In this document: positions 1 through 5,436 of the stretch, one piece after another
How the letters are laid out: every line of letters starts with the position of its first letter
Position numbering within the stretch: position 1 is the first letter of the stretch
Source of the DNA: Lysobacteraceae bacterium
GTDB lineage: Bacteria; Pseudomonadota; Gammaproteobacteria; Xanthomonadales; Xanthomonadaceae
Length of the DNA stretch: 5,436 nt
Assembly: GCA_027483745.1 (NCBI GenBank)
Contig: JAIXTZ010000198.1
Location: 1 to 5,436 of the forward strand
Direction: 5' to 3'
Notes under the pieces: generated by a model
Database searches by the model: none
Seen by the model: the letters and a program-made list of their open reading frames with translations, nothing else
What the model was told of the DNA's origin: nothing
Translations under genes and position numbers: made by a program

Positions 1-1346
1 AGTACCTTTCCGACCTGCGCGGGATCCTCGGCGCCTGAGCGGCGCCGCTCGAACAGCACCCAGGCCAGCGTCAAGCCGCCGAGCAGCCAGCAGTAGTGCA
101 GGCTGCCGGCGAGGTCGAGCGGCGAGACGCCGCCCAGCGAGGCCGCCAGCAGGATCTGCGCGCCCCACGGCAGCAGGCTTTGCGTGACGCAGGCGAAGAT
201 GTCGAGCAGGCTGGCCGCGCGCGCCGGCGCCACGCCGTGCTCGGCGGCGATGTCCTTGGCGATCGGGCCCGAGAGCAGGATGGCCACGGTGTTGTTGGCG
301 AGCAGCGCATCGCTGCCGGCGACGAGCCCCGCGATGCCGAGCTGGCCCACGCGCGGCCCCTTGCGGCCACGCGCCAAGGCCTCGATGCGGGCCACGAACC
401 ACGCGAAGCCACCATCGGCACGGATCAGCGCGCCAAGCCCCGCCACGAACAGCGAGACCAGCACGGTGTCGGTGACCGACAGGAAGCCCTTGTGCACGTC
501 GCCGGTAAAGCCGAGGACGCCGTAGTCGGCGAACGCAAGGCCGAAGGCACCGGCCAGCACCACGCCGATCGCCAGCACCGCCAAGACATTCACGCCGAGC
601 ACCGCCAGCACGAGAACGGCCAGATAGGGCAGCGCCAACCACGCGCTCGGCGGATCGGCGGGCGGCACGGGCTGTGCGTCGCCGGCGAAGGCGAGGAACA
701 CGAGAGTGCCCAGCGCCGCCGGCACCGCGAACTTCAGGTTCTCGAGGAACTTGGCGCGCATCGTCGTGCCCTGCGTGCGGGCCGCGGCGATGGCGGTGTC
801 CGAGATCACCGAGAGGTTGTCGCCGCAGGTCGCGCCGCTGAGCACGGCGCCCAGCACCAGCGCTTTGTCGAGCGACGCGGCATCGGCAAGGCCCAGCGCG
901 ATCGGCGCGACCGCAGCGATCGTGCCCATCGAGGTGCCCAGCGCCAACGCGATGGCCGTGGCCAGCAGGAAGATGCCCGGCAGGATCAGCGCCGCCGGGA
1001 TCACCGAGAGCCCCAGCGCGACCACCGCCTCCACGCCGCCGGTGGCGCGGCTCACTGCGGTGAAGGCGCCGGACAACAAGAAGATCAGCAGCATCAGCTG
1101 CACGTCCTTGTCGCCCATGCCCGACAGCAGGCGGTCGAAGGCGTTCGCGCCGCGGCGGCCGGCCAGCCACAGCGCGAGCGCCAGCGCGGGCACCAACGCC
1201 ACGGCCGCGGGCAGCTTATAGAAGGCGTTCGCCTCGCCCAAGGCGGTCAGCGTGAAGCCCACGCCGCAGAACAGGGCGATGAACAGCAACAGCGGCGAAA
1301 GAGCGAGGAAGGACGGCGGCGAGGCCGAGGGCGCGGTCGGGGACAC
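1..1346 (-). CDS. nhaC: NhaC-family Na+/H+ antiporter (3' end off the window)
   Basis: Inner-membrane secondary transporter expected to exchange cytoplasmic Na+ for external H+, serving sodium and pH homeostasis. About 448 codons are visible with no stop before the left edge; family members are usually about 450-500 residues, so little is missing. The protein is almost wholly hydrophobic segments. GTSMGT (about residues 137-142) and GATCGDNLSVISDTAIAA (from about 171) fit the conserved polar Gly-Asp-x-x-Ser-x-x-Ser-Asp region of NhaC transporters. A later GSDALLANNTVAILLSGP stretch also looks typical. The frame is open upstream to a TAA at 1541-1539 but has no ATG, TTG or other GTG there. GTG at 1346, with GGAG 5 nt upstream, is therefore chosen; the first in-frame Met is about residue 77, beyond the first two hydrophobic segments. 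A 208-nt gap separates it from the MAPEG gene. Family assignment is firm, but ion specificity (Na+, Li+ or other) cannot be read from sequence. Confidence 0.9.
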   Translation of the reverse strand, partial: MSPTAPSASPPSFLALSPLLLFIALFCGVGFTLTALGEANAFYKLPAAVALVPALALALWLAGRRGANAFDRLLSGMGDKDVQLMLLIFLLSGAFTAVSRATGGVEAVVALGLSVIPAALILPGIFLLATAIALALGTSMGTIAAVAPIALGLADAASLDKALVLGAVLSGATCGDNLSVISDTAIAAARTQGTTMRAKFLENLKFAVPAALGTLVFLAFAGDAQPVPPADPPSAWLALPYLAVLVLAVLGVNVLAVLAIGVVLAGAFGLAFADYGVLGFTGDVHKGFLSVTDTVLVSLFVAGLGALIRADGGFAWFVARIEALARGRKGPRVGQLGIAGLVAGSDALLANNTVAILLSGPIAKDIAAEHGVAPARAASLLDIFACVTQSLLPWGAQILLAASLGGVSPLDLAGSLHYCWLLGGLTLAWVLFERRRSGAEDPAQVGKV

Positions 1347-1348
1347 GA

Positions 1349-1371
1349 AGGCTCCGGAAAAAACGAAGCCT
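1349..1371 (-). promoter_or_regulatory. Hairpin covering the antiporter ribosome binding site
   Basis: On the minus strand AGGCTTC (1371-1365) can pair with GGAGCCT (1355-1349), giving seven pairs including one G-U wobble. The 9-nt loop contains six consecutive T. The downstream arm includes the GGAG ribosome binding site (1355-1352) and ends 2 nt before the GTG start. If formed in mRNA it would hide the site and reduce translation. The pairing is seen directly; a regulatory role is inferred. It resembles no riboswitch class that I can name. Confidence 0.4.
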
Positions 1372-1490
1372 CGGCCGCCAGACAGTCCGGGGGAGGAAGC
1401 GGCGACGGCCGGGGCTTCGAAAACGGGATCGAACGGCCGTGTCCGGGGAGACGCCGCCCCGGGGGCGGTCGCGACACGACGAGCCGCCTT

Positions 1491-1519
1491 ATTCCACTCC
1501 CGGCATGAGTCGCCGACAA
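1491..1519 (-). promoter_or_regulatory. Possible sigma-70-type promoter for the antiporter
   Basis: TTGTCG (1519-1514, 4 of 6 matches to TTGACA) and TGGAAT (1496-1491, 4 of 6 matches to TATAAT) are separated by exactly 17 nt. Transcription would start near 1484, giving a leader of about 140 nt. Both boxes are weak and such matches arise by chance, so this is tentative. Its position in the only large gap is the main support. Confidence 0.2.
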
Positions 1520-1540
1520 AGGCTAACCGCCCATGCCTTT
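1518..1540 (-). terminator. Weak terminator-like inverted repeat after the MAPEG gene
   Basis: AAAGGC (1540-1535) and GCCTTT (1523-1518) are perfect inverted arms around an 11-nt loop, starting 14 nt past the MAPEG stop. The TTT at the end of the second arm is followed by GTCGG, not a T-run, so it is a poor intrinsic terminator and might only attenuate read-through. It overlaps the proposed -35 box, so the two readings compete. Confidence 0.25.
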
Positions 1541-1554
1541 ATGCCATTTGGTGA

Positions 1555-1950
1555 TCAGACAGCCTGCATCGCCGACCCGTAGCCCCAGAGCAGCTGGCCC
1601 GAGAGCACCAGCAGCAGGATCCAGGTGCCCAGCGTGCCCCAGAAGCGGCCGAAGCTCGTGCCGGCGGAACCGGACAGGCCGACCGCATGCAGCACGCGGG
1701 CCAGCACCAGCCCCGCGCCGCAGGCGTGGACGAACACCACGCCGGCGCCGTTGTTCTCGGCCACCAGCAGCATTACCAGCATCAGGGGCACGTACTCGAT
1801 GGCGTTCGCTTGGGCGCGGATGGCGCGCGCCAGTCCAGCATCGCCGCCATCGCCGATGCCCACCTTCAGCCGCCGGCGAAGGCCGACGATCCGGAACGAC
1901 AGGGTGAGAATGAGTAGTGCGCAAAGGGCGGCGTAGAGGCCGGTGATCAT
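1555..1950 (-). CDS. MAPEG-family integral membrane protein
   Basis: A 131-residue membrane protein of the MAPEG superfamily (membrane-associated proteins in eicosanoid and glutathione metabolism). It has about four hydrophobic segments, at roughly residues 2-24, 50-67, 70-90 and 107-125. The family signature is visible as RAQANAIEYVPLMLVM (45-60), with Arg, Asn and Glu at the usual positions before helix 2, and ARVLHAVGL (84-92). Length is typical. The ATG at 1950 overlaps the TGA of the upstream phosphatase-like gene as TGATG, and a strong purine-rich site (1969-1959) sits 8 nt before it. The frame continues upstream to 2193, but that part lies inside the phosphatase gene and does not resemble MAPEG. 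Some MAPEG proteins are glutathione S-transferases or peroxidases; bacterial members of this short type are mostly uncharacterised, so activity here is unknown. Confidence 0.9.
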   Translation of the reverse strand: MITGLYAALCALLILTLSFRIVGLRRRLKVGIGDGGDAGLARAIRAQANAIEYVPLMLVMLLVAENNGAGVVFVHACGAGLVLARVLHAVGLSGSAGTSFGRFWGTLGTWILLLVLSGQLLWGYGSAMQAV

Positions 1951-3344
1951 CAGAGCAGTCCTTCCTTCCAGGGGCCGGTGATGGCGACGGTGAAGCCCGG
2001 TGTGTACACATTGACGAACAGCCAGCGGCCGTCCGGGGAGAAGCAGGCGCCGGCGAATTCGCTGTTGGAGTAGTCGCCAGTGAGGCCGTGGAAGTTCTCG
2101 TACAGACCGTTGTTCTCGGCGAACTGGAAGATGCCGCCCGCCGGGGTCAGCCCGAACAGCGACTGCGCCTCCTTTCGGTAGCTGTCCTGGCAAAGGATCA
2201 GGCCGCCGCGCGGCGACATCGCCAGGTTGTCCGGGTAATACAGGGTTTCCTGGGCCGGCGACTCGAACACCAGCTGCAATTCGGAGGCCTTGGCGTCGTA
2301 GGCCCAGACCTGCCCGCTGTTCGCGTCACCACCACTGGTCGACGTGAAATGAATCGTGTCGCCCTGCGCGTAGCAGCCTTCGAGGCGGATGAAGGCGCTG
2401 CCGCCGTTGGCCAAGCCCTCGCGGACGTTGCCGTCGGTCTTGCCCGATGGCCCGATGCCGCGCTCCGGATGCTCGATGCGCACCCACGACGCCTTGAACC
2501 GGTCGCCTGTGCGATGGCCACGACGCAGGTCGGCGGCCCCTTCGGCCTTGAGCATCCACAGCGTGCCGCCACGGGCCAGCTCGCCCTTTACCGTCGGAAC
2601 GAAACGATAGAAGCCTGCGAACGGATCGGCATCCTCGGTCAGGAACACATCGCCGCTCGCCGCGTGCACCGCCGCCGCCTCATGCACGCGCTGGCCCATC
2701 GCGACCAGCGGCTCGGCGTTCGACGCCCGGTCGAACGGCACGTCGAACACGAAGCCATGGGCGTGCTTCAGGTCGACCACGCGCTCATCGAAGACCGCGC
2801 GACCGGGATTGAGGACCTCTTCCTCGCAGGACAGCCAGCTGCGCCAGGGCGTGATGCCGCCCGAACAGTTGCGAAGCGTGCCGGACAGCGAAGCGCGGGA
2901 TTCCAGCAACTCGCCCTTGTCGGCATCGAAGACCATCGTGGTGGTGCCGCCGTCGACGTCCGGGTCGTAGGTCATCGCACCGTCGCCAAAGGCGCTGCTC
3001 TCTCCGTCGCACTCGTGGTTGCGCACCAGCGTCAGCCGCGAACCATCGGCATGCACGATGCCCATGCCGTCGTGGTGCGAGGGCGTGGGGCGTCCGTCGC
3101 TCATCGGCGTGGTCGACCAGCCGAACGTGCGGTAGCTGAAACCGGCCGGCAGCTTCAGCAGCGGCAGGCCGGTCGTGGCGTCGGCCACCGGGGACAGCGG
3201 ACCAAACCCTGCGACGCGCCCGGCCGGCAGGCCCGCATGGGCCAGCAGCCGACCGAACGGCGAGAGACCCAGCGCCGCGGCTCCGACGGTCGAAGCGGAC
3301 AGCGTGAGGAAACGGCGGCGGGCGAGCACGGGATCAGGTCGCAT
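1950..3344 (-). CDS. PhoX/DUF839-type phosphatase-like protein, Tat-exported
   Basis: A 464-residue protein of the DUF839 (PhoX) family, whose characterised members are calcium/iron-dependent alkaline phosphatases. The N-terminus has a twin-arginine signal, ARRRFLT (residues 8-14), then a hydrophobic stretch and a likely cleavage site after AHA (35-37), so it should be exported folded. Family motifs in order: NHE (109-111), NCSGGITPW (159-167), SCEEE (172-176, where the PhoX family has a metal-binding Cys and Glu), HEAAAVH (221-227), TEDADPFAGFYRF (236-248), PDNLAMSP (371-378) and FSPDGRWLFVNVYTPG (435-450). It is clearly shorter than classic PhoX (over 600 residues), so substrate and activity are uncertain. 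ATG at 3344 is chosen because the signal peptide starts there; the frame extends to 3605, but that part overlaps the upstream gene and is not family-like. Its ribosome binding site is weak (GAG, 9 nt upstream). It follows the DUF4920 gene by 35 nt and overlaps the MAPEG start by 1 nt. Confidence 0.88.
   Translation of the reverse strand: MRPDPVLARRRFLTLSASTVGAAALGLSPFGRLLAHAGLPAGRVAGFGPLSPVADATTGLPLLKLPAGFSYRTFGWSTTPMSDGRPTPSHHDGMGIVHADGSRLTLVRNHECDGESSAFGDGAMTYDPDVDGGTTTMVFDADKGELLESRASLSGTLRNCSGGITPWRSWLSCEEEVLNPGRAVFDERVVDLKHAHGFVFDVPFDRASNAEPLVAMGQRVHEAAAVHAASGDVFLTEDADPFAGFYRFVPTVKGELARGGTLWMLKAEGAADLRRGHRTGDRFKASWVRIEHPERGIGPSGKTDGNVREGLANGGSAFIRLEGCYAQGDTIHFTSTSGGDANSGQVWAYDAKASELQLVFESPAQETLYYPDNLAMSPRGGLILCQDSYRKEAQSLFGLTPAGGIFQFAENNGLYENFHGLTGDYSNSEFAGACFSPDGRWLFVNVYTPGFTVAITGPWKEGLL
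1959..1969 (-). promoter_or_regulatory. Strong ribosome binding site for the MAPEG gene
   Basis: GGAAGGAAGGA lies within the last codons of the upstream phosphatase-like gene (encoding the Trp-Lys-Glu-Gly end), 8 nt before the ATG of the TGATG overlap. It decides the MAPEG start and implies coupled or independent initiation at the junction. Confidence 0.75.
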
Positions 3345-3379
3345 GGTGCAAAACTCGAAGGACGGAGACCGCCAGTGGA

Positions 3380-3808
3380 TCAGGGTTCGATGACGATCGA
3401 CGTGGCGAGGATCTGCCACTCGCGGCCGGCCTCGATGCCGCCGCCGCTTTCGGCGTTGTAGTGCTCGGCCTGTTCGGCACTGAGCTCGACCGGCATGAGC
3501 TCGCCGTACACGATCGCGGTGCCGCTGGCGTCTTTCGGCAGGAAGAACTCGTGCCCCGTCTTGACCCGGACCCCCGTGCCGCCGGCGTCCAGCATGACCC
3601 AGCACCCCTTGGCCTGGCAGACCTGGGTGATGCGGCCGCTGAACTTCATCGAATGGCCCGTATGGGACGGCGCATACGAGGGGAAAAGGGCGGCCACGGG
3701 GGTGGCGTCGCCTTCGGGCATCGGCGCACCGTAGGTCGCGGCGAAACCCTGAGAGGCCGACAAGGCGAGCGCAGCGGCAAGGGCGAAGCGAAGAAGGGGC
3801 TTATGCAT
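3380..3808 (-). CDS. Small secreted DUF4920-family protein
   Basis: A 142-residue protein with a clear Sec signal peptide: Lys/Arg near the N-terminus, a hydrophobic Ala/Leu core and a probable cut after GFA (residues 21-23). The mature part resembles DUF4920: FSGRITQVCQAKGCWVML (56-73) with Cys64 and Cys69 spaced C-x4-C and followed by Trp, then VRVKTGHEFFLPKDASG (80-96) and a C-terminal beta-rich segment. It probably forms a small OB-like beta-barrel in the periplasm. The two Cys and His86 could form a disulfide or metal site, but function is not established for the family. The ATG at 3808 has a good GAGGA site (3820-3816) at 7 nt. It lies 35 nt downstream of the hydrolase gene and 35 nt upstream of the phosphatase-like gene, consistent with an operon. 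Confidence 0.85.
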   Translation of the reverse strand: MHKPLLRFALAAALALSASQGFAATYGAPMPEGDATPVAALFPSYAPSHTGHSMKFSGRITQVCQAKGCWVMLDAGGTGVRVKTGHEFFLPKDASGTAIVYGELMPVELSAEQAEHYNAESGGGIEAGREWQILATSIVIEP

Positions 3809-3815
3809 GGCAGAG

Positions 3816-3820
3816 TCCTC
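3816..3820 (-). promoter_or_regulatory. Ribosome binding site of the DUF4920 gene
   Basis: GAGGA lies 7 nt before the ATG at 3808, inside the 35-nt gap after the hydrolase stop. It supports this start, which coincides with the beginning of a signal peptide. Confidence 0.7.
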
Positions 3821-3843
3821 GGTTGGGGGGAAAACGTGGCGGA

Positions 3844-4737
3844 TTACGCCGCGAGCGGCATGCCGGTGAGTTCAACGACCTCGTCGCACGTGCCATACCG
3901 ACCGCCCGCATCGCGCTGTACGCGAGCCATCGCACAGCCATGGTCGTGCGTGAAGTACAGCCGCACGTCGCGGGCCAGCATGTCCTCGAGGAAGGCGCGC
4001 TTCTCGTCGATCAGCGTCTCTGGCGAGCGGTCGTAGCCCATGGTCACCGGCAGGTGCACCCAAGGCCGGCCGGGGATGAGATCGGCGCAGAAAACCACGC
4101 CCCCCTGCCCGCCTTCACCGACGATCTCGGCCAGCATCAGGCCCGGCGTGTGGCCATCGCTGTGGTGGAAGCGCACGGCGTCACCCAGCGCGCGGCTGTG
4201 GGGGCCGTCGACCACCTCCAGCCGGCCACTGGCCTCGAGCAGCCCCGACAGCTCCGGGATGAAGCTCGCCCGGTCGCGCGGGTGCGGCGCCTTCGCTCGC
4301 GCCCAGTGCGCGGCACCGACGATGAACGCCGCGTTCGGGAACAGCAGCCGCGGTGGCTGGCCTTCGGCCCAGGGCGCCAACAGGCCGCCGGCGTGGTCGA
4401 AATGCAGGTGCGAGAGCACGACGACGTCCACGTCCTCATGCGAGACACCGGCCTCGGCCAGCGAATCCAGCAGCACATGCTGCGACTCCACCACGCCAAA
4501 ACGCTCGCGCATCTTCGGCGCGAAGAAGGCGCCGATGCCGGTCTCGAACAGCACCGTTTTGCCCGCGAGGCCCTTGGCCAGCAGCGCGCGGCAAGCCAGC
4601 GGGATGCGGTGCTGCTCGTCGGGCGCGATCCACTGCGACCACATCGCTCGTGGCACGTTGCCGAACATCGCGCCGCCGTCGAGGCGCTGCGAATTGCCCA
4701 GGATCGACCAAAGCCGGATGCCGCTCGTCGCACTCAC
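3844..4737 (-). CDS. Metallo-beta-lactamase-fold hydrolase, YtnP/lactonase-like
   Basis: A 297-residue MBL-fold metallohydrolase. The di-zinc motif [10 protein letters not shown] (109-118) gives HxHxDH; further ligands are likely His196 in GHTPG, Asp219 in FCADL and His264 in FTHDHG. The N-terminal segment [15 protein letters not shown] (19-33) followed by VLFETGIG (62-69) resembles YtnP-type quorum-quenching lactonases and related hydrolases, rather than glyoxalase II or true beta-lactamases. Lactone or ester hydrolysis is the best guess; the substrate is unknown. No signal peptide or membrane segment is visible, so it should be cytoplasmic. The start is GTG at 4737, overlapping the ggt stop as GTGA, with GGAGG 9 nt upstream. 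The stop is TAA. The overlap implies co-translation with ggt. Confidence 0.88.
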   Translation of the reverse strand: MSATSGIRLWSILGNSQRLDGGAMFGNVPRAMWSQWIAPDEQHRIPLACRALLAKGLAGKTVLFETGIGAFFAPKMRERFGVVESQHVLLDSLAEAGVSHEDVDVVVLSHLHFDHAGGLLAPWAEGQPPRLLFPNAAFIVGAAHWARAKAPHPRDRASFIPELSGLLEASGRLEVVDGPHSRALGDAVRFHHSDGHTPGLMLAEIVGEGGQGGVVFCADLIPGRPWVHLPVTMGYDRSPETLIDEKRAFLEDMLARDVRLYFTHDHGCAMARVQRDAGGRYGTCDEVVELTGMPLAA

Positions 4738-5436
4738 CGGAAGATGCCTCCGTCCTGCGTGCTGCCCTTGCCGACGGTCTTCCAGCGCGGGTCGGCGCCG
4801 GCTTCGACGTCACCGTCGGTGAGGTCCCAGGTCACGACCTGCATGTTCCCCCAAGTGCGCGGCTCTTCCCTGATCACATGGCCGCGGGCCTCGAGGCCGG
4901 CACGCAGTTCCGGCGACAGCGCGTCCTTCTCGATCGACACCTGGTCGGGCAGGTACTGGTGGTGGATTCGCGGCTCGGCCGCGGCCTCGAGCGCCGAAGC
5001 ACCGGCGTCGAGCGCCAGCACGCCCTGGATCACCATGCTGATGATGCGGCTGCCGCCCGGCGTGCCGAGCACGGCGATCTGGTCCTCGCCGAGGACGATC
5101 GTCGGCGTCATCGACGACAGCGGCCGCTTGCCTGGCGCGATGGCGTTGGCGTCGTCGCCCACCAGGCCGAAGGCATTCGGCACCCCGGCCTTCACCGAGA
5201 AGTCGTCCATCTCGTTGTTCAGCAGGAAGCCCGTGCCCGGAATCACCATGGCGTTGCCGTAAGGCAAGTTCACCGTCTGCGTGACCGAGGCGATGTTGCC
5301 GTCGGCGTCGACGATGGAGAAATGTGTGGTGTCCGGACGTTCGAGGGCGGTGACACCGGGCAGCATCGCGCTCGGCGTGGCCTTCTCCGGGTGGATGCCG
5401 GCGCGCAGGCCCGCGGCGTAGGCGGGGTTCGTCATC
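4734..5436 (-). CDS. ggt: Gamma-glutamyltranspeptidase, C-terminal part (5' end off the window)
   Basis: The 3' part of a gamma-glutamyltransferase (glutathione hydrolase), an N-terminal-nucleophile enzyme of the periplasm. It removes the gamma-glutamyl group from glutathione and related peptides by hydrolysis or transfer. The last 233 residues from an internal Met at 5435 are visible. They hold the end of the large subunit ([10 protein letters not shown]), the self-cleavage site RPD|TTHFS with nucleophile Thr at 5330-5328, and the complete small subunit of about 198 residues. Family motifs follow: [19 protein letters not shown], the glutamate-binding PLSSM loop, TPGGSRI, and the HHQYLPD segment. 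The C-terminus ends [10 protein letters not shown], beyond the usual DPR motif. The frame stays open to the window edge, so the true start, signal peptide and most of the large subunit lie outside. Its TGA overlaps the GTG of the hydrolase gene. The catalytic part looks intact. Confidence 0.95.
   Translation of the reverse strand, partial: MTNPAYAAGLRAGIHPEKATPSAMLPGVTALERPDTTHFSIVDADGNIASVTQTVNLPYGNAMVIPGTGFLLNNEMDDFSVKAGVPNAFGLVGDDANAIAPGKRPLSSMTPTIVLGEDQIAVLGTPGGSRIISMVIQGVLALDAGASALEAAAEPRIHHQYLPDQVSIEKDALSPELRAGLEARGHVIREEPRTWGNMQVVTWDLTDGDVEAGADPRWKTVGKGSTQDGGIFR
4747..4751 (-). promoter_or_regulatory. Ribosome binding site of the hydrolase gene, inside ggt
   Basis: A perfect GGAGG within the final codons of ggt lies 9 nt before the GTG at 4737. 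It fixes the non-ATG start, where GTGA overlaps the ggt stop codon. Confidence 0.75.

Larger units (their letters stand above)
1347..1554 (-). other. 208-nt intergenic leader before the antiporter
   Basis: This is the largest gap in the window, between the MAPEG stop and the antiporter GTG. In order of transcription it contains a 6-bp inverted repeat (1540-1518), a weak promoter-like pair (1519-1491), a GC-rich palindrome (arms 1468-1462 and 1460-1454 around one central base) and the hairpin over the ribosome binding site. The antiporter frame stays open for 64 codons upstream of the GTG, but with no usable start and a Pro/Ala/Ser/Arg-rich translation, so I read it as untranslated leader. Confidence 0.5.

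Noticed and set aside
1454..1468. Perfect GC palindrome CCGCCCC-G-GGGGCGG as a terminator or operator
   Set aside because: No T-run follows on either strand and GC palindromes are common in GC-rich DNA; kept only as part of the leader description.
96..1508. Long plus-strand open frame of 470 codons
   Set aside because: Lies antisense to the antiporter, with Arg/Gln/Gly/His-rich low-complexity protein typical of GC-rich shadow frames.
1347..1538. N-terminal extension of the antiporter into the leader
   Set aside because: No ATG, GTG or TTG in frame, only a CTG; the translation is Pro/Ala/Ser/Arg-rich and unlike NhaC N-termini.
1951..2193. Upstream extension of the MAPEG frame
   Set aside because: Overlaps the PhoX-like coding region; the extension does not look like MAPEG, whereas ATG 1950 has a strong ribosome binding site and gives the usual family length.
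2088..3461. Plus-strand open frame of 457 codons
   Set aside because: Antisense to the PhoX-like gene, which has clear family motifs; the plus-strand protein has none.
3345..3605. Upstream extension of the PhoX-like frame from a GTG at 3605
   Set aside because: Arg-rich shadow of the DUF4920 gene; the Tat signal begins naturally at ATG 3344.
3823..5262. Plus-strand open frame of 479 codons
   Set aside because: Antisense to both the MBL hydrolase and ggt, and no recognisable domain.
1..5436. CRISPR, tRNA, rRNA, insertion sequence or prophage features
   Set aside because: No repeat arrays, cloverleaf-like segments, transposase-like frames or terminal repeats were seen on reading both strands.

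Overview
The window is GC-rich (roughly two-thirds G+C by eye) bacterial chromosome with very dense coding. All six genes lie on the minus strand, so transcription runs from high to low coordinates. G/C-ending codons, long antisense open frames, Shine-Dalgarno sites and the protein families suggest a Gram-negative proteobacterium. Lysobacter/Xanthomonas-like gammaproteobacteria are my best guess from the look of the proteins; no marker gene here proves it.

Layout, in transcription order: (1) the 3' part of a gamma-glutamyltranspeptidase gene, carrying the whole catalytic small subunit and running off the right edge; (2) a metallo-beta-lactamase-fold hydrolase resembling YtnP-type lactonases, overlapping ggt by 4 nt (GTGA); (3) a small secreted DUF4920 protein with a Cys-x4-Cys motif, 35 nt downstream; (4) a Tat-exported PhoX/DUF839-type phosphatase-like protein, another 35 nt downstream; (5) a four-helix MAPEG-family membrane protein, joined to the previous gene by a TGATG overlap; (6) after a 208-nt gap, an NhaC-family Na+/H+ antiporter lacking only its extreme C-terminus at the left edge.

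Genes 1-5 have the spacing of one transcription unit, with translational coupling at two junctions. Most of its products act in the envelope: periplasmic GGT, secreted DUF4920 protein, Tat-exported PhoX-like protein and membrane MAPEG protein. GGT and some MAPEG enzymes both handle glutathione, but a shared pathway is only a hypothesis. The antiporter is probably a separate or semi-separate unit. Its leader (1347-1554) holds a weak promoter-like pair, two inverted repeats and a hairpin that would pair with the ribosome binding site of its GTG start. That hairpin is the most interesting unexplained structure here. I saw no mobile element, CRISPR array, tRNA, rRNA or clear new defence-type system; the window otherwise looks like ordinary chromosomal gene content.
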